A stretch of 64,000 nucleotides of DNA from Aquila chrysaetos chrysaetos (taxonomy: Eukaryota > Chordata > Aves > Accipitriformes > Accipitridae): NCBI RefSeq assembly GCF_900496995.4, contig NC_044027.1, positions 16,206,743 through 16,270,742 of the forward strand, given 5' to 3'. The notes under the pieces are model-generated. The model did no database searches and was not told the origin of the DNA. It was given only the letters and a program-made list of their open reading frames with translations. The position numbers and the translations under genes were made by a program. Position 1 is the stretch's first letter. Each line of letters begins with the position of its first letter. Below, in pieces: positions 46,901 through 58,900 of the stretch.

Positions 46901-49900
46901 CGCACCGTAGTAATCGTAATCCAGGACCTGGAGGGGGGAAGCGGGAGGATGGGGGCAGTGAGGAAGATGATGTGAGGCTGAAGCCAAGGGGCTGCTCTTC
47001 ACCCCGTGCCAGGAGAGGAGTGGGTCCGTGAAGGACCTGGCTGTGGTGATGGGTCTCCATCCCAGCATCCCTGCCTGTGGTGATGGGTCCCCATCCCAGC
47101 ATCCCTATCCATGGTGATGGGTCCCCATCCCAGCATCCCTGCTGGAGTGATGGGTCCCCATCCCAGCATCCCTGCCTGCGGTGATGGGTCCCCATCCCGG
47201 CATCCCTGCCTGCGGTGATGGGTCCCCATCCCGGCATCCCTACCCATGGTGATGGGTCCCCACCCCAGCATCCCTACCCATGGTGATGGGTCCCCACCCC
47301 AGCATCCCTACCCATGGTGATGGGTCCCCTCCCTGGCATCCCTGCCCGCGGTTATGGGTCCCCTTCCCAGCATCCCTACCCATGGTGATGGGTCCCCACC
47401 CTGGCATCCCTGCCCGCTGCATATAGAATTAAGATCGGTGCCTGTCGTTTTGGGGCATTGGAGGCAGACGCTGCCTGTTGCAGAGGGACGAGCGGACAGA
47501 CACACACAACAGCACACACAGATCTCCCTCTTACCGCTGTTACAGGCAATTAAAGCCCAACAGCTTTTATGGACCCGTTTTGGGGACATGCAACTTCTTG
47601 CAGCATATCAGACATCCTGCACACGCAGGATGCTTCCTAGATGTGCTGGACACGGCCGGCACCCTCCGGGCTGAATGTCCCCCAAAACGCGTGCCGTGCT
47701 TACCGGGGCTGCTCCCCTGGGGCTGAACCAGCCGGGCCTTTCCCAGCCATGCCGCTCCTGGAAAACGCAGCCCTGTCGCAGCAGCTCCTGTGCAAGCGAA
47801 GCCGGAGAAATGGGGACAAACAGTTAAAAAAAAGCCTTTTCAGTGCTTTTGGAGCGGCATCCAGGCTGCCCTCCTCGAGTGCATGCTCAAGACCCGACTT
47901 GTGACCCCTTGGCTTTGGCTATCAGTAGCCAAAATCAGCTCTGCAGTTTGTCTTTTAAAACAGTGGCAAACCCCAGCTGCCTGCAAATTGCCCGATATTT
48001 TTGTCCCCCCAAGGAAGGTATTTGCCTCAAAGGCAGCTGACAGGCAGGAGTCCGGCAGCCCAGCTGTGCACCCTACCAAAGCTTGTGCGAGGGTGCACGA
48101 ATTACTGACTGAGAGATGCTAGACCCAGAGCGCAACACTCCCCCCGATGTTTACAAGATTAATTATATAATGATGTTTAAGATTTATATAGCAAGCTTCT
48201 CATTCCTCCTCTGTGCTCTCAGGAAAATCTCTCTGCACACAATTAATTAGGGATCCATTAAGATATTTTTGTTTGGTGCCTTTGTTCAGAAAAGAATAGA
48301 TTTTGTTGAACATTTCAGAAATGATTCAGTGCCTATTTATAAAACACAGCAAATGTTCTGGAGCTGCATGTATAAATACCAGGCTGTCAGTCAAATGGGC
48401 ATCGCTTATTAGACATGCTATTAAAAAATAAATTGCATCCTCGGTGACAGAAAACAACTAAGCTGTCAACCAAACACCGGGGGACGGCAGGGAGGGATGT
48501 CTGTTTTACTGCTTAAGCCTCCGCTCTCCATCGGAAGAGGAATAGTGTGATATGAATTAGCGATGAGCAGAAACGGGCTCGAGAAATGTGGCTGCTCCTT
48601 GCTGGGGCTGGGACTGGCAGCGATGGGGTGGGACGAGGCACCAGCCCCGGGTCACCCTGAGCATCTTGGGAGCGGTGGGTGATTTTGGGGGGCTCTGAGC
48701 TGCAGTTGCTGCAATGCTGCTGATGCAGCAAACCACTGGAAACTGTTTTTTTTTTTTTTTTTTTTCTGAAGTGCTGCATCTTGAAAGTGTTCACCTACAG
48801 AGATTTGTGCAAGGAAGCAGCTGGCAAAGGTGGGAGCAGGGAAGGAGCCCTGGCTGGCGGCTCCAGGGAGCAAAACCAGCAGGGACTGAGTGGGTGCCAG
48901 CAAAACCGCCTCCGCGGAGGCACAGCTGCTCCCCACTCTTCCCACATCCCTCCTCGTGCCCCGGTCTCGCTCTGCATCGCGAGACGCCGTTTTGGGGAGG
49001 AGAAGCTGCTGCTGAGCTGCGAGCGAGACGCGGCGAGATCCCTGCGAGCATCCGGCATCCCACAGCCCTTGCGACTGCCCCTGAGCCTGACTGGCAGTGA
49101 ATGAAATAAGCCTCTGAGCCCTTCTTTCCACTTTTCCCTTGCCTAGCGACCATCACCGGGCTCTTAAGCCATATCCGCTAAGTTAAATATTAGAGGAATG
49201 CTTGGCACCTCTACCATTAAACCGTCCACGGCCCCAGCACCCTCGCAGCGTGCACCCGGCGAGCACCGCACTGTTTTGGGGAGCGATGCAGCTGCGGCCA
49301 CTCCTTGCCACCTCTTTTTTGCTGCAAGGATACTGCGGGGGGTCTTCCCATCGCTCCTCCTCGCACGGCAGCCCGGGTCAGGGTGCGCATCCTCACCTCG
49401 TGCAGGGGGTCCTTCCTCACGTTGCGCCCCGCCAGCGGCTCGTCGTGGGGGAAGACGACGGAGTAGTTCTTGGCGTAGGACTCGTGGCTCCGCTCCCGGA
49501 TCCAGCGGTTGTTGTCTGTGAGGGATTGGTGAAACCTCCTGGAAGGCAGGGAGAGGGCAGCGTCCAGATAAGCCCACCAGCTCACCGGGTGCCTCCCGCT
49601 CCCGGGCTTGGCCCTCTCGGCCAGACCCAGATGTGGATGCAGCTGCTGTGGTGTAAAATTGCTATTCCTGCACCAGTTTCACGGGTAGGAGAGCAGAGGA
49701 ACCAAGCAGGGCTTGGTGCTGGCCATGCCGCGGCAGCCCCCACCGAGCTCCCCAGCCCTCCTCCAGGCACATGTACCCCAGAGCAACTGGGAGCAGGATA
49801 CAGCCCTGCTGGGGCGGGTGGGAAATAGAAAAAGAGGAGAATTGAGGTTAATTTTGCTTCGCTTCAGCGTGGGGCCGGCTTCAGAACATGTCTCGTGGAC

Positions 49901-52900
49901 TGCCTGGGTTTAAATGCAGCCCTGACGAAGGAAAGAGCCCTGGACATTCCTTACATTTTTCATCCAATTCTCCCTAGCCTGAAAGACAAATAAAACCTGA
50001 AGCATTTTAAATTTCTTTGACATATTTTCATCTTTCAAACCGAAAAGCTCCTTGAAGGAAAGTGCCAGCTCAGCACATGCTCAGGTTATTATTAGCAGAG
50101 ACCGATAACTCACGGAGAGCAGCCCCGGGTGCCGGTGGCACCTTTCCCGTCCTCCGGCTTCGGCAGGCAGGGGAGCACGGCTCTCCGAATTACCACCGGC
50201 TCCTCTCCAGCCCAAAGCCCCCAGGTCTGGAGAAAGGGAGGCAGGCAGCAGGTGAAAGGCAAGACAAAATGTCATCCATAGGGCCTTTTAAAACAATACT
50301 TTTAAGTTTCTCTCCCGCTGCTTGGGTGCAGAGGAGAGGCAGGGCACCGGGGCTGAGCCCTGCAGCAGCGCAAGCAATGCAAGCGATGCTCCCCAAAAGC
50401 AGCCGTGGGCTCGCTGTGAGGGCAGCTGCCTCTTCTGCTGGCACGGGACAGGCAGCGGGTGACACACGGCATGTCGCTGGCACCCCTCTCTGCCCCGTCA
50501 GCCCCAGCCCCTTCACCGACGCGCTGAATTTTTGACAGCGGCAAGAGGAGCAACAGCTGCCAGATGAAATATTTACAAGCGAGTGTTTTGAGAGGATAAA
50601 TATTTAAATGTGTGGAAAAGGGAGTTATTTAAAGAGGAGCTTAGTAATCGTCACCAAAAGGAAAAAAACGTGACTGACGCCAGCTTGACGACGGGGCAGA
50701 CGGGATACGGGGGATGCTCGGGTAATCCAGATGCGAGGGCTGGAAAGCCCCCGGCCACTGTCTGAGCGGGGCTGGGGTCCCGCGGCACAGGTCAGCTCCA
50801 CAACGGCTGCGGTTGTGCCAACCCGCCTGTCTGACGGTGCAGCGGAGCCTGTCCAGCCCGGGGATGTCTCCTTCCCCGGCTTGGCCCGTCGCTGCCCCGG
50901 CTGCAGGGCTGGTGGAGGAAGGCTGCTGGAGGCATCTCCTGCTGACCTCTGCAGGCACCAGCACCGACTCCCCTCTCCTCCCAGCCCGAGTCAACGGGGT
51001 TCTTACCAGCTTTGCCACTAAAGCAACGTGATCTTAAAAGCTTTGTCCCTGACAAGGTGGTTGCTGTCGCTAGCAGCCCTATAAGAAAGCCCAAACCCAA
51101 CCAAATATAATCAAGCAAGTCAAAAGCAATTACAGAGCCAACATCTGCACAGTCAAAACTCCCGGCCCACGTTGTGCGGCAGAGGAGGGGGAAAGCTAAT
51201 CTTTCTCCTGTTGAAATCATCACCCCCGATTATTAACTTAGAGGATTAGGCACGGCACTAATTGAACAACAACAAAACCCAAACGTAATTACCCTGTCCT
51301 TTCCCATCGCTGCAATCTCCTCGTGTCTGATGGAAGCTGTTTGCGTAGAAGTGGGACGAGGCAAATGAGATAAACCCCACGTGTAAATTCATTAAAGCCA
51401 TCGAGCATAATTGATTTCAGCTCCTCGGAGGGACACAGGCTGTGGCACAGACGCTGCCCAGACACCCACTCCCAACGCCAGCATCCATCCCTGCCTCGGA
51501 ACCCGTCCCCAGGGAGCACCCAAGGACGAGGGGTATCAGCGAAGGAGCCCCCAGCCCGCGGGGACCTGGGGCAGCCGGGGTGACTTGCCTGATGTCGTAG
51601 CCGTACATGTCCTTCTCCGGCCGCCCGTGGATGATCCAGTGAGCCAGCTCCCTCCCGCAGCCACCTCCCAGCATCATCCCTGCGGGAAGAGGCGAGGACC
51701 CAGATGAGGGCAGGAGGCCAAGCGCGGCTGTGGGTGCCGGGCTCTGCCCGGGATACGATGCCCGCATTGGGATGCCCGCACTGGGATGCCCGAGGGGTGA
51801 TCCCTTCAGGTCTCTCTTACCAGCGCTGTTGAAGCCACAGCCGAGGAAGAAGCCTCGGACCTCTGGGGCTTCCCCCATGAGCGGCTTGTGGTCGGCTGTG
51901 AACGACTCTGCAAGACAGAGAGAGGGATGTGCCAGCGAGGCCAGGATGGGCGTTTTGGGGACACACCACACACTTTAAGAGCAGGGTTCCTACAGCTTCC
52001 CGTGCTGGCCTTGGCCTGCTCCTGCTCCCAGAGAGGTCGATGGGGCCAGAATTGGACCAACACCGAGTACATCCCAGCATCTCAGCTCGGGCATCCCCCA
52101 CCTGTGCCTCTCCAACAGCGCCCAGGCAGCAGAGGCCAAAGGGACGGCTGCCCTGGTACTGGGATGCCCAGCATCACACAGGTGCCTTGTGCAGGCTCCC
52201 GAAGCAAATATACATACATATATATACATATATTGGCTTCAGAAGCTTGCATGAGCATACACGTATGCAGACGCACACATACATATGCACATCGCGCTGC
52301 CGGTGGCAGAGGCAGCTCCTTTGCAGATCTGCACGGTCTGTCCCTGCACCATCGAGACCCCGGGCTCGGGGTAACTGTGCCCTCCGGGCAGCTCAGCAGC
52401 GCTTGCTGCACACCCGTACTGCGTGGGGAGGACCTCAGTGTTGGGGTTTAGACTGAAAATTTGTGAAGCAGAATGAATCCCCAACCAGAAGGTGCACGAG
52501 GCGCTGCGGTGGCTGAAGCAGCCTCTTGCTTTCTCCCAATCCCCCAGCCAAGGGGGCTGCACCGACCTGTTTGTTGCCTCTTCAACACCTGGGCCGTATT
52601 TCATTATGATGACTATATTTCACCTTCATCGATTTCTGCTGGGGATTTTCATGAATTTCAGCTACTTTATTCCACTGAGGGATTGCTGCTGATGTTGCCC
52701 AAGGCTCCTGTGCTAACGCTGTCTCATGCTGCCAGCTCCTGCTCCCCACGGGGCTATCAACCACAGCCCCTGTGCAAATCCCTGCTAGGGAGGACAGAGC
52801 AAAACAACCCTGACAGAGGTGTGCAGTTCTCCTCCCTGTTTTATGGTGGTTCATCCATCCGTGTGAAAGCAGAGAGGGAAGACAGAGTTCGATCTGGTCC

Positions 52901-55900
52901 TTCCCCCACCCAACAATGCCCAGCTTGTTTCCCAAGAGCAGAGCCAGAAGAATATTTCCACTTTTCACCAAAGCAGCTTCTCACATGCCAAGATCCCCAT
53001 ACTGATACGCCAGGCTACAAATTCACTGAATGAATGGAGCAGCACCCAAATTACCTGCCCTTCACCAGCGGTGCACGCCAGCCCCGCTGACTTTGCACTG
53101 GGACGGATGCTGAGCGCTCCAAAGGGAGCTTGGTCCTCTCGGCTGCAGGGTTGGATTAGCAGCTGGAGGAGAAACAGCTTAAACCACCCCGATTTGGTCT
53201 GCTTTCATCCCCTGCGCCTGAAGCACAGCGCGGTAACTGTTCTGGTGGTGAAATATTTACCGCGCAGCAGAAAGGACAAGTGTTTGCTATTTGCTTCGGC
53301 CCAGCGTGACTCAGCTGTCGCAGGCAAACCAGCTGCTGGTTTAAATCAAAAAGTAGAAAAGAAGGAGCGCTGACCCTTTGGAAATCACATTACTGTACTA
53401 CAAATACTAGACATTTATCTATAAGAAGTCAGCTCCCCACCAGAGGCCACCAGCTCTGCTTACACCACAGTTTAATTAAACCCGCCGTACCCAGGACCAA
53501 GGCCTCCACCTTGTACATGTCATGTTTTATCTGCTGCGGGGCAGGAGACGTGCCCTACTTTCCCCTTGTACAGCAGCACCGCTCCCTCCCCAAGAGGGTT
53601 TCCCTTTAAGTGCTACAGCAAAAAGGGATTTTTTAAAAATTTTTTTTTAGCATGCGGTGGATTTCAAGGCCAAACCAAGCATGCAGGGTTCAGGTTCGAT
53701 GGCAAGCATCACTTCCATCTGCTGCTGCAGCAATGCTATGGCCTTTAACTCCACACCAGACAGCCTGGGATGTAAATCTGGGTAAATCTAATGTCATCGG
53801 CCCAGAAGCAAGTAGTAAAAATAATAACATAAGATAACACTTGGTAAAACAATGGCCATTGCCTGGAAGAAATCTGCCCCTTAATTCCCCAGTCCGGTGG
53901 CCACAACATCGGCTGTAAATCTGCACTAGCCATCCCCAGTTTGGACCAAGACAATAAGCTCCCCAGCTATTTCTCCACCTAGGCTAAGCCTGGGATGCCA
54001 CCCCTTGGAAGATGACACCATTGCAACCAGACCACAGCCACTTTCTCTGCATTCAGAGAGGTTTTTCTTCTCCCCGGGACATGAAGTTTCCTCTTGCCTC
54101 CAGCAAGATCCTTGGAGGAACACAGCCGTCACAGTACCACTGCAGCCACGTTACCTGGCCCACAGACGGTGGATTTAATGCCCGTTTTCTCCAGCACCGG
54201 TACTCTGTTGATGGCACCTTCAATGTGTTGCATGAAAACATCCCAGTCCAGATCAAAGAGGCCAAAAGCAAATTTTTCAGATACCTAAAGGTGGGAAATG
54301 GGAATCAGGACACAAAATAGAGTACAGCTGATGGCATAAGAACTTCTCAGTTCTAGCAGCCTTGGAGACTATAGAAAACAGATGCTGCTTTGCAGACTCT
54401 GGTTTCTTTGTGTTTTCATGAACAGCCCAGCCAAGCCAAAGGTCTGGGACAGAGCCCGAATTAAGACACCTGCGCCTGGATAACGGGATGATGCAGCAGG
54501 GCAGGGACCGCACGGTGACCTCTAAATCCCCGCAGCCCAGCCTTTTCATCTCATTGCTGTTGCCTCTGCATCTTCTATCTATGCCACAGACAGACCCAAA
54601 GGGAAGATACTGTCCTGTGCTTTCCCCACCAGCCGTGTGGAGGTTGGTACCCGCAGGAGCCGGGGGCTGAGGCACTCACGCCTGCACCCACCCCTCCGAG
54701 GTGGGTTCCCTGGAAACCTGCCTCGTTCCCCCCGGAAAACCTCCCGGCACCGCTCACCTCCTCCCAGAAGATGGGGTTTGACTCATATCCACCCACGGAA
54801 AGGGCATCGCCTTGGAGACGGAGATATACCGAGGCATCGTGATCGCGAACGTTCGGCATGTTCTGCAAAATGGGGAGGGGGAGCGGAGGGGTGAGAGAGG
54901 GATGAGAGCTGCGGGGAGACCCCCACGCTGCCCTGGCGAGGCTGAGCGGGATGAGCTGAGGGTCTGGGGCACAGGGTCGGCACCTGCAGCCACGACCCGC
55001 CGAGGACGGGAGCAGCGGTGGCTCCGTGGATGTTCCCTCAGCCCTGAAATTTGGGTGCCCGCGTGCCCAGGCACCCAAGCTGGAAGGCAAGCCTTGCACA
55101 AATCCTGCCTAACTAGCAGCTGGCGAACTCCAGCGCTGCGGGCAGGAGCCGTAGCTGTGGGTGCATTTGCAGAGGCGCGAGGGCAGCAGCACCTCGGCTC
55201 TCCGGCTGTTCCTCCGCGGCACCGGCAGCACCCAGGATGCTCGGGGGGGAGCGGGAGCAGCCGCTGCGGTTGATCCCAGCTTGGAAAGCATCGTTCCTCC
55301 GCCACCCGCCTCCGCAGGAGGATGCAGCAGCACAACGCGCGGGCAGCAGCACGCCAAGAATGAGGGATTTGTTCTTGTGAATAATGGGTAGAGAAACATT
55401 TAGATAGCGCGGAAGTATTGGTGTAGGGCCTACCGCATTTCACGTTGATGGATGGAATTAAGTGGACTGAATGGGAGGCACAGGGGTCTGCAAGCTGCAG
55501 ACTGTTCTCTGAAAAGTCTCTTTCTCACCGTGTTTGAACGCCACAGCAGAATTACTGGGATATAAGTGTAATCATTGACACCAGCACTTTCTAAAATGAG
55601 GCACCTCAGACTGAAAAATCAGACACAGACTGTGTCAGCAGGATGGAAACTAAATAATGTGTCACCCTCAAAGCCCTGGCGCCTGAGTGAATGCAGTCTC
55701 CCTCGACTCCTAAACAACTCTCTGTAGCCGGACGGCAGAAACAGATTTCTTGGGAGAGTTTAGAAATGCTTGGAGAGCTACACCTCTGCCTGCCGGGGAT
55801 TGGGGCTTGTTCAGAAAGTGTTTGGCATCTTTATTGACGCTGCAATCAGACACCAAACACATCAGAGACCCTATAATAATTCTACCAAGACCAAAAAAAA

Positions 55901-58900
55901 GAAAAAAAAATTATCCTGCTAGTCATAACATTGTTAAATATTAAATATGACTCTGTTAAAGGTAGTCTGATAGTCCTGCTAGGAAGAGAAGCTGCTGGAT
56001 GTGCACTTCCCCGGGTGCAGAGCCTGACCTGGCAGCACAGGCTTGCACTGAAGGCAGGAATGTGGGGGGGGGGGTCCTGCACTCCGGGGGTCCCGGGGGG
56101 TCTTTCCCATCCCACCCTGCTGCGTTCAGGGGGGCAGGAGGCAGCGCTGTCCTCCAGAGCAGAGGAACCGATCCGCAGCCGCGCGGGACCGACCTGAATG
56201 CCCTCGATGCGCTCCGTCACCACGTAGGCGTGATGCATCCCCACCAGCGGCACGTGCACGCCGGCCAGCCGGCCCAGGGCTCGCGCCCACACGCCTGCGG
56301 AGAGAGCGGCCCCGCGCTGAGCACCAATCCGTCCTCCAGAGACCTGCGGTGGTCTGGGGGTGACAGCCAGACGGAGGGGAACGAGGACTGATGCAGACCC
56401 TCCGGTTCACGGGATGCAAAGCCACCCCCTGCCCTGCACCCACAGCCCCGGATCCCCCCACCTTCCCCGCCGTGCTTTGCGCCCCGTACCTGCGCAGTTC
56501 ACCACGCAGGGAGTCTGGATGGTCCCGTGGGCGGTCTCGACCGCGTACACCCTCTTCACCCCAAAATCATCAGCTCTGACCTGGATGCCGGTGACCGGGC
56601 AGTTCTCGATGATCTGGCGACAGAGGAAGGGCAGCAGAGTCACGCAGGGTCGCACGGGCGGTGGGACGACCCGGCTCGCCTGACATCTACCCTCCAAATC
56701 TGGGAAAGGTGAATCTAAGCAGCGGTCTGGCACTGGCCATGTCCCTTTCCCAACAGCTATTGCTGTTACTGCTGATAACAACATACCCCCCCGCAGCTGC
56801 AGACTTAACCCGCTGCTCTGTGCACCCACAGCTGCAGAGGGTGTTTATTATTTACACGCATGTGAGCTAAGCAGCGCACCAAGGACGGGCTGGTAGTCCC
56901 TGCCTTGAGGAGTGGATTGTGTTACTTGACCCCAAAAACCTCTGCTCTCCCAAGGAACCTGCCTTGGGCGCTGCTTCGTCTTGCTCCTAAAGGTCTTTTT
57001 TTCATCCTGTATATTCCCTGGATCTCATGGTTTCTGCCAGCTTTGCTGCTGTGACCCAAGCAGCTATCAAAGCTGAAGAGGACAACACCCTTCTTGGGCA
57101 AAGACCTGATGCAGCAGGACCAGCTCTGCTCCGGTGGGAAAGAAGGAGCTGGGGAAGGCAGAGGATGAAATCTTCTCCCAGGGTCAACAGGCCTTAATTA
57201 GTAATTACTAATTAGGAACTACCGTAGCGCCTCTGGCAGTCGCTGCTCTGGCAAGGGTTGAGCAGGTACCAGCTGGATCCATGGTGCCATCCTTGGGGAC
57301 GTACAGCGTGCCGTACAGGTCATCGATGTTCATCAGCGGGTACAGGTCCTTGGTCTGCGACGGGGTCAGGACGTAGGACTCCACGCCGTACACCTTCCCC
57401 AGCTGCCAACCGGACAAGAAAACCGGGAGCTCAAGCAGGTAACAAAAGCTTTGCTCATCACTTGCTGCTGGAGGAGGAGGAGACCCCCAGGACGCATTTA
57501 TCTCCCAGATGAGGCAACTGCTGCCCCAAGGCAAGCCCTAAATCCAGCGTGGGGTGGCACGGTCTGCACAGATTTCAGGGAATATGGTCCTGTATTTGCA
57601 AGCAAGCTGCCTGTGCAGCTGGGAAAAGGATGCTACCGCTATCTGAAAGGGCAAAAATCCATGGCTGGATTTAACCTTGCCTACTTTGCCAGCCTTTTGC
57701 CCGATTTCAGCAGCCTTACAGAAGCCAGAAGGCTGCCCTGGAAGCCCACCCCAGGCCACTCGCAGCTCTCCGGGTGGGAAGGCAAGGCCATTCGGAGACC
57801 CGGGGTCTCCGCAACCCTGGGACCCCCATCCCCGCTCCCGTGGGCAGGAGATAAACCCCACCTCCTACAGCCCACCCGGCCAGGGGGGACGCCGAGGGGC
57901 TTCACCCTACCGACATGAGCCTCTTGTACTCATCGAGACGCTGCTTGTTGGAAGCGATGAAGAGCCCTCCGTTCTCCACCCAGCCCGTGTGCAGCCCCGT
58001 CTCCGCCGGCAGCTCCCGGCTGACCACGTCCCGCGTGTGCGCCAGCAGTTCCACTTCCACGTCGCTGGGACGAAGCTGCCACAGCAGACCTGGGGTGGAG
58101 GACACGCACGCAACACAGAGCCCACGGGTGGGACAGGCGATTCCGCTCCCGCCGCCCACCATCGCGGGATGCAGAGAGGGCCCCCGCCATCCCACTCGTG
58201 GCCTGGGTCACCCTGCCAGGGTTCTTGCTCCATCTCGTGGAGATGTGGGAGCCCTACAAATCATCGATTTCTGTTTTCCTTGGGCATTAAATGAATGGGG
58301 AAAAAAGAGTTTCTGGAGCAGACTACCCCAAAAGAGACAAAACCCCCAAAAAGCTTATTGAATTAACATCTTCTAGCTCCTCCCTCCCTGTCAAAGAAAA
58401 CTGGCTTGAAGAAGGATAAAAAGGTGTGGAAAGAAAGCGTTTAGTTTTCCCATGATCATATAAAACTTAAAAAAAAAAAAAAAAAAGAAAATCTGGGGGA
58501 CGTTTTCCAAACAAAAAGCTACGCCAAAAGGGAAAACAGAACCCCTGAAATTCTCCACATTTAAAGCCCAAACTCTCCGACCCATCCGGACCCAGCCCGC
58601 GCAACGGATCCCCTCCACGGACAACGGCACGTCTCAAACCGTGGGCATCCCCGTGCCCGCCACCCCCGCCCCAGGGACCACCCGCGCTGCGCCCACCGCC
58701 TCACCGGCCGTGTGCCAGGTGGTCCCCGAGGTCAAGCGGTCCCTCTCCAGCAGCACCACGCTGGTGACACCCTGCTTGGCCAGGTGGTAGGTGGTCTGGC
58801 ACCCCAGGCTACCCCCTCCGACCACCACCACCTCGGCCGAGGGTGGTGGGGGCCGGCTGGGCTCCCCGCTCCCGGAGCCTTCCTCCTTCAGCGTCTTCTG

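Noticed and set aside
47240-47589. Minus-strand repeat protein ([11 protein letters not shown]-type units)
   Set aside because: It is the translation of the intronic minisatellite; unit length is not consistently a multiple of three and there are no splice or start signals.
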